From assembly GCA_902364065.1 (NCBI GenBank), contig CABJCJ010000006.1, positions 43,495-107,494 on the forward strand: DNA of 64,000 nucleotides, read 5' to 3'. This stretch comes from Veillonellaceae bacterium SB90. Lineage in GTDB: Bacteria; Bacillota; Negativicutes; Selenomonadales; Selenomonadaceae. The notes under the pieces are model-generated. The model saw nothing but the letters and a program-made list of their open reading frames with translations, was not told the DNA's origin and searched no databases. Position numbers and translations under genes: made by a program. Below are positions 27,212-36,574 of the stretch, one piece after another. Position 1 is the first letter of the stretch. Every line of letters begins with the position of its first letter.

Positions 27212-28468
27212 ATGTATGGTGTCCTTCTCATTGTAGTCTTGATCATCACTGGCGGAGCCATCGCTTTTATCGGTGACCGGCTCGGCACGAAGGTAGGCAA
27301 GAAAAAACTTTCCATCTTCGGCCTGCGTCCGCGTCATACATCAATCATTGTCACGATTTTTACCGGCGTGTGCATTACGACGCTGACGTTCGGTGTCATG
27401 GCAGCGACGTCGAAGAACGTGCGCACGGCTCTGTTCGGCATGGAAAAGCTCAATCAGCGCATGCAGACAACCCAGAACAATCTCAACCAGGTGTCGGCGG
27501 ATCTCGCCGCTGCTCAGCAGGAGCAGGAAGCGGCCAATGCAGCGCTGGAGCAGTCGCATAAGGAGATTGCGGATCTTCAGGAGCAGCAGAAGTCGCTGGA
27601 GGAAGAATCGCGTCAGCTGCAGGAGGGCAACCGCCTCCTGGAGCTTGCCAAGCAGGAACTCATGCAGCGCAACGATGTGCTGGCTGCCGACAACGATAAG
27701 CTGGGGCAGCAGAACGATATGCTGCTCTCCGCCAATGACTCACTGACGAGCCGCAACGCTGAGCTTTCCGGCCGCAATGAGACACTGACGGCGGACAACA
27801 AGACGCTTGAGCAGCGTACCGAAGCGCTGCGCAATGGCCTCATAACGATTCGCGAGGGCGATATCATCTTCCGGGCCGGCGAGGTCATCGCCAGTGGTGT
27901 CATCCGTGGCAACCGTCCGGTCGCGGAAGTCGAGGCGGACATGCAGGCGCTCGCACAGCTCGCAAGCCGCAATGTATCGGCGCGTCTCGGACAGGATGTC
28001 TCGGACAAGGATGTCTGGATCTACAAGCCGGAATTCGAATCGGCCGTCCAGACCATCGCCAAGAGCCCGCAGGATATGGTCGTGCGCGTGGTGGCTGCCG
28101 GCAACCTGGTGCGCGGTGAAGAGGTTCGCGCTTCGCTGCAGCTTTACAAGAACAGTGTCATTTACCAGGACAAGGAATTCATCATCGCTCGCGCTTATCA
28201 GCTCAAGGGATCCAGCGGTGAGGCCGAGCAGACGGTCATGAGCTTCCTCAAGGAGGTCAATATCGCGGCTTCCGGCAAGGGAATCCTGCAGGATCCAATC
28301 CGCGGATCCGTGGGTGTCATGGATGGTGCTCAGTTCTACGACATCGTCAATGATCTGGCCGGCCGCCGCGGCACGGTGGTGCTCTCCGCCTACGCCCGCG
28401 GCAATACGGATGCACTTGGACCGTTGCGCCTCAATATCAAGGCCGAGCAGCTGCCCGACCAGCCCTGA
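27212..28468 (+). CDS. DUF3084 family membrane coiled-coil protein
   Basis: A 418-residue protein with two N-terminal membrane spans (about 2-22 and 45-68) flanking a short conserved GDRLGTKVGKKKLSIFGLRP loop. A long coiled coil (about 80-210) and a C-terminal globular domain (about 215-418) follow. The layout matches DUF3084, known in cyanobacteria and Negativicutes, of unknown function. It is the last gene of the LPS export block before a strong terminator, so a role in envelope assembly is plausible but unproven. Confidence 0.82.
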   Translation: MYGVLLIVVLIITGGAIAFIGDRLGTKVGKKKLSIFGLRPRHTSIIVTIFTGVCITTLTFGVMAATSKNVRTALFGMEKLNQRMQTTQNNLNQVSADLAAAQQEQEAANAALEQSHKEIADLQEQQKSLEEESRQLQEGNRLLELAKQELMQRNDVLAADNDKLGQQNDMLLSANDSLTSRNAELSGRNETLTADNKTLEQRTEALRNGLITIREGDIIFRAGEVIASGVIRGNRPVAEVEADMQALAQLASRNVSARLGQDVSDKDVWIYKPEFESAVQTIAKSPQDMVVRVVAAGNLVRGEEVRASLQLYKNSVIYQDKEFIIARAYQLKGSSGEAEQTVMSFLKEVNIAASGKGILQDPIRGSVGVMDGAQFYDIVNDLAGRRGTVVLSAYARGNTDALGPLRLNIKAEQLPDQP

Positions 28469-28514
28469 AGGCGCTGAGCCGGGTGCGGGAGCACATGCAG
28501 ATGAAGAAAAGTTC

Positions 28515-28552
28515 CGGGCCCGCAGCAGGCAGTTCTGCGCGGGCCCGTTTTC
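28515..28552 (+). terminator. Strong intrinsic terminator ending the outer-membrane cluster
   Basis: Perfect 9-bp stem CGGGCCCGC (28515-28523) / GCGGGCCCG (28539-28547) followed by TTTTCT. Confidence 0.88.
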
Positions 28553-28575
28553 TATGGGAAAGTGAGGCAGGATGC

Positions 28576-28995
28576 ATGGATGTAAAGCAACGAACGATTG
28601 CGGCGCTCGACCCCGGCCGCGACAAATGCGGCTTTGCCGTGTTGCGGCAGGATGGCCGCGTGCTCATGCAGCGCGTCATCGAGACGCAGCGCTTGGAAGC
28701 GGAGGTGCAGCAGGCACAGGCCGATTTTTCCTTTGAGGTGCTGGTGGAAGGGAACGGCACGACGAGCAAAGCCGCACGTAGCAGGATCCGCGAGGTCCTG
28801 CCGGATCTTCGCATCGAGGTCGTCGATGAATACCGCACGACGGACATGGCGAAGAAAGCCTACTGGCAGGCCAATCCGCCGCATGGCTGGCGACGCCTGC
28901 TGCCCGTCACGATGCAGGTGCCGCCAGTGCCTGTCGATGATTTCGTGGCCGTCATCCTTGGCCACCGTTATTTGGAGGAACACCATCATGAATGA
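28576..28995 (+). CDS. RuvC/YqgF-like ribonuclease H-fold protein
   Basis: A 139-residue protein opening TIAALDPGRDKCGFAVL, the first-Asp motif of the RuvC/YqgF RNase H fold. VEGNGTTSKAARSRI and VDEYRTTDMAKKAYW give the middle Glu region, and PVDDFVAVILGHRYL the closing Asp. YqgF family members process the 16S rRNA 5' end or act as resolvases; this one is divergent from standard RuvX. The ATG at 28576 follows the terminator stem and has GTGAGGCAGG upstream. It overlaps the dCMP deaminase by eight bases. Confidence 0.65.
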   Translation: MDVKQRTIAALDPGRDKCGFAVLRQDGRVLMQRVIETQRLEAEVQQAQADFSFEVLVEGNGTTSKAARSRIREVLPDLRIEVVDEYRTTDMAKKAYWQANPPHGWRRLLPVTMQVPPVPVDDFVAVILGHRYLEEHHHE

Positions 28996-29449
28996 GAAAC
29001 AGCATCGTCCTGACTGGACGGAATACTTCCTGGACATTGCCAGAGCCGTAGGCCGCCGCGCCACTTGCCTGCGCCGCCGCTACGGCGCCATCATCGTCAA
29101 GGACAAGATTATCATCAGCACGGGATACAACGGCGCACCGCGCGGTGAGGCCAACTGCATCGACACGGGCATCTGCGAGCGCGAACGCCTCCACGTGCCG
29201 AAGGGACAGAATTATGAGCTCTGTGTGGCCGTGCATGCGGAACAGAATGCCATCATCAATGCGGACTCCGCCGCGATGGAGGGCGCGACCATCTACATCG
29301 TCGGCATCAATGCCGATGGCAGCCTGGCTTCAGGCAAGCCGTGCCTGCTCTGTCGCCGCATGCTGCGCAATGCCAAGCTCGCGAAGGTCGTTTATTACGA
29401 GACAGACGGCAGCGTCGTTTCCTGCCGCCCGGATGAGATCCATGACTGA
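28988..29449 (+). CDS. dCMP deaminase (ComEB-type)
   Basis: A 153-residue zinc-dependent deaminase producing dUMP for thymidylate synthesis. Zinc-site motifs are VHAEQNAI (His and catalytic Glu) and KPCLLCRRML (two Cys); the N-terminal YGAIIVKDKIIISTGYNGAP is the dCMP/cytidylate family pattern. The ATG at 28988 sits inside the end of the preceding gene. ComEB is the Firmicutes name for this family; a competence role is not implied. Confidence 0.92.
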   Translation: MNEKQHRPDWTEYFLDIARAVGRRATCLRRRYGAIIVKDKIIISTGYNGAPRGEANCIDTGICERERLHVPKGQNYELCVAVHAEQNAIINADSAAMEGATIYIVGINADGSLASGKPCLLCRRMLRNAKLAKVVYYETDGSVVSCRPDEIHD

Positions 29450-29514
29450 CCGATGTGCTGATTTCACAAGGCCTGACGGCATTTTCGAGAACCATCATCA
29501 GGGGCTGGAAGTGA

Positions 29515-29543
29515 TTGACACTACTCTGGCGGTGCGTTAAAAT
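29515..29543 (+). promoter_or_regulatory. Sigma-A type promoter for wecA-wecB
   Basis: TTGACA (29515-29520), 17 bp, TAAAAT (29538-29543), about 64 bases before the wecA start. Confidence 0.8.
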
Positions 29544-29606
29544 AGATATGCTGTATGGTGTCCCATGAATGGGGCAGTTATGGATTTTGAAAAGGAGTGC
29601 GCTTGT

Positions 29607-30659
29607 ATGCCAGACTATATGTTGGCGTTTGTCATCGCTGCCGGTGTGGCACTGTTGGTGACGCCAGGGGTCATTTGTTTTGCAGCGAAAACGGGAGCCA
29701 TGGATGCTCCGGATCCGAGAAAGGTTCACAAGAAGCCGATTCCGCGCATAGGCGGCATTGGCATTTATTTTGCGTTCATGGTCGCTGTCCTCAGCGTCCT
29801 GTCCTTCACGGAAGTGACGCATGAGGTGATGACGGAGCTTATCGGGCTCATGGTCAGCGGCACTCTGATCGTGATTGTCGGTGTCATCGACGATTACAAG
29901 AATCTGCCGGCCAAGGTCAAGCTGCTGGGCCAGATCATTGCGGCCTGTGTGCTTGTCATTGCCTTCGACGTTCGCATCGACTTCATCACGGACCCGTTCG
30001 GCGATTATTTCTATCTCGAGTGGCTTGCCATTCCGGCGACGGTCTTCTGGCTGGTCGGGCTGACGAACACCGTAAACCTCATTGATGGTCTTGACGGCCT
30101 GGCAGCAGGCGTATCGACCATCGCATCCATCACGATTTTCCTCGTGGCCCTGCAGCAGGGCATCATGCTCGTGGCCGTGCTGACGGCTGCGCTTGCGGGC
30201 GCTGCCTTCGGGTTCCTTTATTACAATTTCAATCCGGCCAAGATTTTCATGGGGGATTCCGGCAGTCAGTTCCTGGGTTTCATGCTCGCGGGCATTTCGG
30301 TCATCGGTGCGGTCAAGAGTGCAGCGACGATTGCGCTCATCGTCCCGATCCTTGCCCTTGGCCTGCCCATCCTCGATACGACCTTTGCCATCGTGCGCCG
30401 CTACCGCGGTGGCGTGCCGATTTTCAAGCCGGATAAGGGTCATCTGCACCATCGCCTGCTCGATCTGGGCTTCTCGCAGCGCCAGGCTGTCCTGCTGATG
30501 TACGTCATCAGCGCGATGCTCGGTCTCAGCGCCGTGGCCCTGACGGAGGTCAGCAGCCAGATTGCTATAGCCATCGTTTGTGTCGTCGTTGTCGTCGTCC
30601 TGTTCGGCGCCAAGAAACTCGGCATATTCCATATGAATGATTCCGCGCATCAGCATTGA
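29607..30659 (+). CDS. Undecaprenyl-phosphate GlcNAc-1-phosphate transferase (WecA/TagO family)
   Basis: A 350-residue polytopic enzyme of the MraY/WecA family that starts glycan synthesis on undecaprenyl phosphate. Conserved loops are [64 protein letters not shown] and [11 protein letters not shown]. About ten membrane spans are visible. The ATG at 29607 has AAAGGAG nine bases upstream. With wecB next door it probably feeds O-antigen or another surface polysaccharide. Confidence 0.93.
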   Translation: MPDYMLAFVIAAGVALLVTPGVICFAAKTGAMDAPDPRKVHKKPIPRIGGIGIYFAFMVAVLSVLSFTEVTHEVMTELIGLMVSGTLIVIVGVIDDYKNLPAKVKLLGQIIAACVLVIAFDVRIDFITDPFGDYFYLEWLAIPATVFWLVGLTNTVNLIDGLDGLAAGVSTIASITIFLVALQQGIMLVAVLTAALAGAAFGFLYYNFNPAKIFMGDSGSQFLGFMLAGISVIGAVKSAATIALIVPILALGLPILDTTFAIVRRYRGGVPIFKPDKGHLHHRLLDLGFSQRQAVLLMYVISAMLGLSAVALTEVSSQIAIAIVCVVVVVVLFGAKKLGIFHMNDSAHQH

Positions 30660-30675
30660 AGAGGAGGGGCTTGTA

Positions 30676-31845
30676 GTGGAAAAGAAGAAAATCAAGGTCA
30701 TGACTGTGTTCGGCACGCGGCCGGAAGCCATCAAGATGGCGCCCATCGTGCTGGAACTCCAGAAGCATCCGGATACGATTGAGCCGGTGGTGGCCGTTAC
30801 GGCACAGCACCGCGAGATGCTTGACCAAGTGCTGAATCTCTTTCATATCAAGCCGGATCACGATCTCAACATCATGGCGGCAGGCCAGACCTTGTTTGAC
30901 ATCACGACGAAGGCCATGTGCGGCCTCGATAAGGTCCTGACGGAAGAGAATCCGGATATCGTCCTCGTGCACGGTGATACGACGACGACCTTTGCCGGTG
31001 CTCTGGCCGCCTACTATCATCAGACGACGGTCGGCCATGTGGAGGCCGGTCTGCGCACGCACAACAAGTATTCGCCGTTCCCGGAGGAGATGAACCGCCG
31101 TCTCACGGGCTGCATTGCCGATCTCAATTTCGCCCCGACGGAGACGTCGGAGCAGAACCTCTTGGCAGAGAATGCAGCGCCGGAATCCATCTTCGTGACG
31201 GGCAATACGGTCATCGATGCTCTGCATCACACGGTACGTGATGATTTTTCCTTTGACGATGAGCTGCTGCAGCACGTGGATTTCGCTCATAAGCGCGTGA
31301 TCCTTGTGACGACGCACCGCCGTGAGAATCTCGGCGAGCCGATGCGCCACGTCTATAAGGCACTGAAAGCTCTGACGGAAGAATTCGACGATGTGGAAAT
31401 CGTCTTCCCCGTACACAAGAACCCAAAGGTGCGCGAGGTCGTCAATGCGGAACTCGGCGGCCTCGAGAAGGTCCATTTGATCGATCCGCTCGATTATGAG
31501 CCGTTCGCGAACCTCATGAACAAGGCGTATCTGATTCTGACGGATTCGGGCGGCGTGCAGGAAGAAGCACCGGCACTCGGCAAGCCGGTCCTCGTGCTGC
31601 GCGATACGACGGAACGTCCGGAGGCCGTGCTTGCTGGGACAGTCAAGCTCATCGGCACGGACCGTGAGCGCGTCTATGCGGAAGCGAAAAAGCTCCTGAC
31701 GGACAAGGAAGAGTACAGCCGCATGGCCGAAGCGGTCAACCCGTATGGCGACGGCCAGGCAGCCCGCCGCATCATCCACGCCATCCTGTATCATTACGGA
31801 CTGGCCGATGGCCGCCCGGATGTCTTTGAGAGCCACATCCGCTAA
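30676..31845 (+). CDS. wecB: UDP-N-acetylglucosamine 2-epimerase
   Basis: A 389-residue non-hydrolysing epimerase making UDP-ManNAc. Motifs: [50 protein letters not shown] and [15 protein letters not shown]. The GTG at 30676 with GAGGAGGGG upstream is preferred to an ATG at 30637 inside wecA. The gene ends at a clear terminator. A wecB/mnaA homologue directly upstream of the atp operon is a common Firmicutes arrangement. Confidence 0.95.
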   Translation: MEKKKIKVMTVFGTRPEAIKMAPIVLELQKHPDTIEPVVAVTAQHREMLDQVLNLFHIKPDHDLNIMAAGQTLFDITTKAMCGLDKVLTEENPDIVLVHGDTTTTFAGALAAYYHQTTVGHVEAGLRTHNKYSPFPEEMNRRLTGCIADLNFAPTETSEQNLLAENAAPESIFVTGNTVIDALHHTVRDDFSFDDELLQHVDFAHKRVILVTTHRRENLGEPMRHVYKALKALTEEFDDVEIVFPVHKNPKVREVVNAELGGLEKVHLIDPLDYEPFANLMNKAYLILTDSGGVQEEAPALGKPVLVLRDTTERPEAVLAGTVKLIGTDRERVYAEAKKLLTDKEEYSRMAEAVNPYGDGQAARRIIHAILYHYGLADGRPDVFESHIR

Positions 31846-31863
31846 ACGCATATCCAGCATGTC

Positions 31864-31906
31864 AAAGCAAGACAGGAAATGCATATCCCGTCTTGCTTTT
31901 TTATTT
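31864..31906 (+). terminator. Intrinsic terminator after wecB
   Basis: 10-bp stem AAAGCAAGAC (31864-31873) / GTCTTGCTTT (31890-31899) running into a T-rich tail. Confidence 0.9.
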
Positions 31907-31970
31907 GTTTTGTCGGTTTGCATCGAATTGCAAAGACTACAGAGATAATAAAACGATAGGGGGAGAGGGA

Positions 31971-32237
31971 ATGACGGAGAAGAAACCGAAAGAGCATGAG
32001 GATTCGCATGAGGGACTCAGGGCGGGACTGCATCAGGCGGTAAAGGCATTTGCCGTCTTGAGCGGCGTCGGCATCTACCTCGTGGTCTTTGTCGGCATCT
32101 GCCTGTTCCTCGGCGACCTTGCCGACCGCTTCCTGCTGGGGGATGGTTATGGTGGCAAACTGACCGGTATCCTGATCGGTTTTCCTGGTGCCTTTTACAC
32201 GCTGTTCCGCCAGCTCAAGCGGAATGGCGTCGTTTGA
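31971..32237 (+). CDS. AtpZ/AtpI-type ATP synthase accessory protein
   Basis: An 88-residue protein with a charged N-terminus and two membrane spans (about 25-50 and 63-80), matching the AtpZ family that accompanies F1Fo operons and is proposed to take up Mg2+/Ca2+ or help rotor assembly. GGGGGAGAGGG precedes the ATG. It lies between the wecB terminator and the main atp promoter, so it must have another promoter (none clear) or read-through. Confidence 0.72.
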   Translation: MTEKKPKEHEDSHEGLRAGLHQAVKAFAVLSGVGIYLVVFVGICLFLGDLADRFLLGDGYGGKLTGILIGFPGAFYTLFRQLKRNGVV

Positions 32238-32279
32238 CGTCCGGATGTTCAAGGATTTTGCTTTTCTGGTAAAAAAGGC

Positions 32280-32308
32280 TTGCTATATCTTCTTTTATCG
32301 CATATAAT
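32280..32308 (+). promoter_or_regulatory. Sigma-A type promoter for the ATP synthase operon
   Basis: TTGCTA (32280-32285), 17 bp, TATAAT (32303-32308) in an AT-rich stretch. Transcription would start near 32315, leaving a leader of about 120 bases before the small ORF at 32432 and about 220 before atpI. Confidence 0.78.
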
Positions 32309-32431
32309 AGTCCATGCGATGAATCAATAGAAAACAATACCGTTGATTTATCAAATAATAAACACTGTTTATTTACGGCATAAATCGTGATACAAAATGC
32401 AGATGACAAAGAACTTTTATCGAGCAGGAGT

Positions 32432-32536
32432 ATGATGGATTTTGTCGAAATAAAAAAGATGGAGATTCATGATATCTCCGGTTTTCCTGTGATATTCATC
32501 GAAGACGGCGGGGTCGCTGTCAGAGGAGGAATATGA
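32432..32536 (+). CDS. Possible 34-residue leader ORF upstream of atpI
   Basis: A small frame starting ATGATGGAT, preceded by GAGCAGGAG, encoding a 34-residue acidic peptide beginning MMDFVEIKKMEIHDISG. Its stop overlaps the atpI start (ATGA), and the atpI ribosome-binding site (AGAGGAGG) lies inside it, so its translation would couple to atpI. No family was recognised and coding bias cannot be judged at this length. Confidence 0.4.
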   Translation: MMDFVEIKKMEIHDISGFPVIFIEDGGVAVRGGI

Positions 32537-32904
32537 AACAACTTTTATCGGTATTCGTGAAGCGGCTGTCACTGGCTCTGGGAATCGCCACGCTCGTGAT
32601 TGGTGCCGGGCTCTTTGCAAGAGGAGACGGGACACTCATCGCAGCGCTTTTCCTCGGGTATCTGACGGCACTGGTGTTTGTCTGGAATCAGGCATGGCGC
32701 CTCTGGCGCCTGACATTCCTGCGGCAGGGAGGCAAGCAGCAGATGCTCTGGGGCATGGTGCTCCGGATGCTCCTGCTCTTCCTGGTCCTGTTTGCGGCGG
32801 CAGCGATCTCCGTCGACGTCTTCAACGTCGTGGCAATCGGCTTTTTGACCTGCTACGGGCTGTCCCTGTTCCTGATGATCCACATGAATCTCGGTAAAAA
32901 ATAA
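32533..32904 (+). CDS. atpI: ATP synthase subunit I
   Basis: A 123-residue membrane protein with four predicted spans, the size and position of AtpI at the head of F1Fo operons. AtpI assists c-ring assembly in Na+ ATP synthases of related lineages. AGAGGAGG precedes the ATG, which overlaps the stop of the small upstream ORF. Sequence conservation in this family is low, so the call rests mainly on topology and position. Confidence 0.8.
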   Translation: MKQLLSVFVKRLSLALGIATLVIGAGLFARGDGTLIAALFLGYLTALVFVWNQAWRLWRLTFLRQGGKQQMLWGMVLRMLLLFLVLFAAAAISVDVFNVVAIGFLTCYGLSLFLMIHMNLGKK

Positions 32905-32936
32905 CTCGGGTTTTACCTGGGAGGGAGGTATAGGTT

Positions 32937-33614
32937 ATGCATGAAATCGGTGTTCGTGAAGTAGTGCATTGCGCCGGCTTGACGTTCAACTGGGAAACCC
33001 TGTGCATGACCTGGCTCACGATGGCGATTGTTATCCTGATTGCATGGCTGGCCACGCGGAATCTCAAGATGGTTCCGACGGGCTGGCAGAATGTGGTCGA
33101 GATCATCGTCACGGGGCTGGAAGCACAGGTCGACTCGATGATGGGCAAGCGAGGTCATTTCCTTGCGCCGTTCATCGTGTCGCTGTTCATGTTCCTGCTG
33201 GTGTCGAACTGGCTGGGACTTGTTCCTACGTTGTCTTCGCCGACGAACGACTTGAACACCACCTTGGGGCTGGCGCTCCTCGTCGTCGTGATGGTACATG
33301 TACTGGGCGTACATATGAAAGGCGGGCATTATATCGCTCATTTCTTTAAACCAACGCCAGTCTTTGTCATCATCAACGCCATCGAAGAAATCGCAAAGCC
33401 GATCACGTTGTCTTTCCGTCTATTCGGCAATATCTTGGCAGGTGAGATCCTGATCATCATCCTGCTCAAGCTGATGCCAATCTGGATGCCGATCCCGTCA
33501 GTTATCTGGCTGGCGTTCAGTATCTTCATCGGCGGAGTCCAGGCCTTCATCTTCACGATGCTGACAATGGCGTATCTCGCCAATGCCGTCAAGGAAGATG
33601 AAGAAGAGTCGTAA
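32937..33614 (+). CDS. atpB: F1Fo ATP synthase subunit a
   Basis: A 225-residue stator channel subunit. The essential Arg lies in ITLSFRLFGNILAGEIL, and the C-terminal GGVQAFIFTMLTMAYLANA is a family hallmark. Five or six membrane spans are visible. A strong GGGAGGGAGG precedes the start. It is on the short side for the family, without an N-terminal extension. Confidence 0.96.
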   Translation: MHEIGVREVVHCAGLTFNWETLCMTWLTMAIVILIAWLATRNLKMVPTGWQNVVEIIVTGLEAQVDSMMGKRGHFLAPFIVSLFMFLLVSNWLGLVPTLSSPTNDLNTTLGLALLVVVMVHVLGVHMKGGHYIAHFFKPTPVFVIINAIEEIAKPITLSFRLFGNILAGEILIIILLKLMPIWMPIPSVIWLAFSIFIGGVQAFIFTMLTMAYLANAVKEDEEES

Positions 33615-33683
33615 TGTCGAAAATGGTTCAAGGAACATTCATTCAATCTTTCACTTTCTTTTTACTTTAAGGAGGATCTTTTC

Positions 33684-33935
33684 ATGGAAAACGCAATCAT
33701 GGTAGCAGCAGCTCTGGTCGGTGCAGGTGTTTGCATGGGCTTGGCAGCAGTCGGTGCAGGTCTTGGTGATGGTCTCGTCACGAGCCGCTTCATCGAAGGT
33801 ATCACGCGTCAGCCGGAAGCACAGAGCAAGCTCTTCACGAACACGCTGATTTCCGTAGGTCTGATCGAGTCCATGGCCATCATTGCGACGGTCGTAGCCC
33901 TGATCATGCTCTATGCTAACCCGCTCATCAAATAA
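33684..33935 (+). CDS. atpE: F1Fo ATP synthase subunit c
   Basis: An 83-residue double-hairpin proteolipid. Helix 1 is Gly/Ala-rich (GLAAVGAGLGDG), the polar loop is TRQPEAQ, and helix 2 carries the ion-binding Glu62 in LIESMAII. Asp29 in helix 1 gives a second carboxylate facing Glu62. The Gln, Thr and Tyr ligands of classic Na+ c-subunits are not present. Whether the ring carries Na+ or H+ cannot be decided here. AAGGAGG precedes the ATG. Confidence 0.97.
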   Translation: MENAIMVAAALVGAGVCMGLAAVGAGLGDGLVTSRFIEGITRQPEAQSKLFTNTLISVGLIESMAIIATVVALIMLYANPLIK

Positions 33936-33976
33936 TTCCATTTTTTGATGAAAAACGTAAAAGGGAGGCATAGCAA

Positions 33977-34480
33977 TTGATAGATATCAATGCCACATTG
34001 ATCGCTCAGATCTTGAACTTCTTGATCTTAGTGGGAATCCTTCGCGCGTTTGCCTATAAACCGGTTATCCGCATGCTCAAGGCTCGTCAGGACAGGATCC
34101 AGGAAAGCTTGAACAAAGCGGATTCCGACGTCGCTGAAGCGGACAAGCTGCTTGCCGAGTACAAGGCAAAGCTTGCTGAGGCCAACGCGAAAGCCGAGAC
34201 GATCGTCATGAACGCAGAAAAGCGCGCCAGTGAAGAACGTGAGGCAAAACGTGAGGAGATGAAGCGTGAGATCGAGCAGATGCGCAAGGCTGCCCAGGCT
34301 GAGATCGCACGCGAGCGCGAGCATGCCGTCGAGCAGATGCGCGCTGAGATGATTACGCTGTCCATGGCGGCAGCCGGTAAGATCATTGCCAAGAATATCG
34401 ACAAATCCGAGAACGAGGCACTCGTTGCGGAATTCGTCGACAAGCTCAACAAAGACAAGATTGGTGATTTGCCATGCTAA
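33977..34480 (+). CDS. atpF: F1Fo ATP synthase subunit b
   Basis: A 167-residue peripheral-stalk subunit: one N-terminal membrane span (about 5-25) followed by a long charged coiled coil (KADSDVAEADKLLAEYKAKL). It starts at TTG 33977, supported by AAAGGGAGG upstream. It overlaps atpH by seven bases. Confidence 0.95.
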   Translation: MIDINATLIAQILNFLILVGILRAFAYKPVIRMLKARQDRIQESLNKADSDVAEADKLLAEYKAKLAEANAKAETIVMNAEKRASEEREAKREEMKREIEQMRKAAQAEIAREREHAVEQMRAEMITLSMAAAGKIIAKNIDKSENEALVAEFVDKLNKDKIGDLPC

Positions 34481-35016
34481 ACATACAGCTTGCACGGAAG
34501 TATTCCCGCGCGATCTTCGAGATTGCACAGGAAGAGGATAAGCTTGTGGAGTATGGCAAGGAGCTCGATGCCGCACGCGAGGGACTGGAGTCCGTGCCGC
34601 AGGCCATTGAATTCCTCTCCAATCCACAGGTCGAGCCGAAGGTGAAGAAGGACCTCTTGAAGAAATGCTTCAAGCAGGAACTCTCGCAGAATGTGTACCA
34701 TTTTCTGCTGTTATTGGTTGACAAGCATCGCTTTGCCCTGCTGCCGGCCATCACGGAAGAGTACCGCGCACTTTCAAATGAGGCCAGAGGCATCCTGATC
34801 GCAGATGTAACGACGGCTTCTGCTGCGACGAAGAAGCAGCAGAAGGCCATTGCCGAGAAGCTCGAGAAGGTGACGGGCAAGAAAGTGGAGCTCCGCCTCC
34901 ATGAGAACAAGGCCCTCATCGGCGGCGTCGTCGTCCAGATCGGCGACCGCCGCATCGACGGCAGTGTAGCGGGCCGTCTTGCCACGCTGAAGAAACAATT
35001 ACTGGCTAACGAGTGA
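34474..35016 (+). CDS. atpH: F1Fo ATP synthase subunit delta
   Basis: A 180-residue OSCP/delta subunit joining the b stalk to F1. The family opening LARKYSRAIFEIAQEEDKL and the C-terminal LHENKALIGGVVVQIGDRRI are clear. The ATG lies inside the end of atpF. Confidence 0.95.
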   Translation: MLNIQLARKYSRAIFEIAQEEDKLVEYGKELDAAREGLESVPQAIEFLSNPQVEPKVKKDLLKKCFKQELSQNVYHFLLLLVDKHRFALLPAITEEYRALSNEARGILIADVTTASAATKKQQKAIAEKLEKVTGKKVELRLHENKALIGGVVVQIGDRRIDGSVAGRLATLKKQLLANE

Positions 35017-35040
35017 TGAAACTGGGGTGACAGCGAAGTT

Positions 35041-36558
35041 ATGAAAATGAATCCGGAAGAAATAACGGCCATCATCAAAGACCAGATCAAGAACTACGAT
35101 GTGGATCTCAATGTCGATGATGTTGGTTCGGTTATCGAAATCGGTGACGGCATCGCGCATATCCATGGCCTCGAGAAGGCAATGGCGGGCGAGCTGCTCG
35201 ATTTCGGCAATGATATTTATGGTTTGGTCCTGAACCTTGAGCAGGACAACGTCGGTGCCGTTATCTTAGGCGGTGAGACGAAAATCAAAGAGGGCACGCA
35301 GGTCAAGCGTACGGGCAAGATCATGCAGGTTCCTGTCGGTGAGGCCATGATCGGCCGCGTCGTTGATGCACTCGGCCGTCCGATCGATGGTAAAGGCAAG
35401 ATTAACGCCGAGACTACGCGTCCGGTTGAGTATCCGGCACCGGGCATTGCAGATCGCAAACCGGTCAAGGAGCCTCTGCAGACGGGTATTAAGGCCATCG
35501 ATGCCCTCGTACCGATCGGCCGTGGCCAGCGTGAGCTCATCATCGGTGACCGTGGTATTGGTAAGACGGCAATCGCCATCGATACGATCCTCAATCAGCA
35601 TGACCAGAATTGTATCTGCGTCTACGTTGCCATCGGCCAGAAGGCCTCGACGGTTGCGCGTGTCGTCAAGACGCTCGAAGAGCGCGGCGCCATGAAGTAC
35701 ACGATCGTCGTCGCGGCAACGGCTGCTGATTCCTCGCCGCTGCAGTACCTGGCACCGTATGCCGGTGTTGCCATGGCGGAGCACTTCATGTATCAGGGCA
35801 AGGCTTGCCTCTGCATCTACGATGACCTCACGAAACATGCAGCTGCATACCGCGCCATGTCCCTGCTGCTCAGAAGACCGCCAGGACGTGAGGCATATCC
35901 GGGCGATGTATTCTACTTGCATTCCCGTCTGCTCGAGCGCGCAGCCAAGCTCAACGATGAACTCGGCGGCGGCTCCATCACGGCACTGCCAATCATTGAG
36001 ACGCAGGCTGGTGACCTTTCTGCTTATATCCCGACGAACGTCATCTCCATCACTGATGGTCAGATCATGCTCGAGACGGATGCATTCTATTCCGGTATCC
36101 GTCCGGCTATCAACGTCGGTCTTTCCGTATCGCGTGTCGGTGGTTCGGCTCAGATCAAGGCTATGAAGCAGGTCGCTGGTACGATGCGACTCGATCTCGC
36201 TCAGTATCGCGAACTCGCAGCGTTCTCGCAGTTCGCCTCGGACCTCGACAAGGAGACGAAGGCACAGCTCGACCGTGGCGCACGCATGGTCGAGACGCTG
36301 AAGCAGGCTCAGTACAGCCCGCTGCTCGTCCAGGATCAGGTCATGATCATCTACACGGCTGTCAAGGGCTATCTTGCGGATATTCCCGTGGAGAAGGTTG
36401 TCGATTTCCAGAAGGATTTCCTGGCCTTCATGCACACGCAGCATCCGGAAGTCGCACAGAAGATCATCGAGCAGAAGAAGCTGGATGATGCTCTTGAGAC
36501 GCAGCTCAAGCAGGCCATCGAGGAGTTCAAGGAAACTGTACCGTATAAAATGGCATAA
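35041..36558 (+). CDS. atpA: F1Fo ATP synthase subunit alpha
   Basis: A 505-residue F1 alpha subunit. The non-catalytic nucleotide site is [11 protein letters not shown] (about 169-179). [22 protein letters not shown] opening residues, [20 protein letters not shown] and [20 protein letters not shown] are family motifs. Length matches typical bacterial AtpA. Confidence 0.98.
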   Translation: MKMNPEEITAIIKDQIKNYDVDLNVDDVGSVIEIGDGIAHIHGLEKAMAGELLDFGNDIYGLVLNLEQDNVGAVILGGETKIKEGTQVKRTGKIMQVPVGEAMIGRVVDALGRPIDGKGKINAETTRPVEYPAPGIADRKPVKEPLQTGIKAIDALVPIGRGQRELIIGDRGIGKTAIAIDTILNQHDQNCICVYVAIGQKASTVARVVKTLEERGAMKYTIVVAATAADSSPLQYLAPYAGVAMAEHFMYQGKACLCIYDDLTKHAAAYRAMSLLLRRPPGREAYPGDVFYLHSRLLERAAKLNDELGGGSITALPIIETQAGDLSAYIPTNVISITDGQIMLETDAFYSGIRPAINVGLSVSRVGGSAQIKAMKQVAGTMRLDLAQYRELAAFSQFASDLDKETKAQLDRGARMVETLKQAQYSPLLVQDQVMIIYTAVKGYLADIPVEKVVDFQKDFLAFMHTQHPEVAQKIIEQKKLDDALETQLKQAIEEFKETVPYKMA

Positions 36559-36574
36559 GGCGAGGTGATTCTTT

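Noticed and set aside
32412..32550. Repeated ACTTTTATCG in the atp leader and in atpI
   Set aside because: Only ten bases and one copy is coding; likely coincidence.
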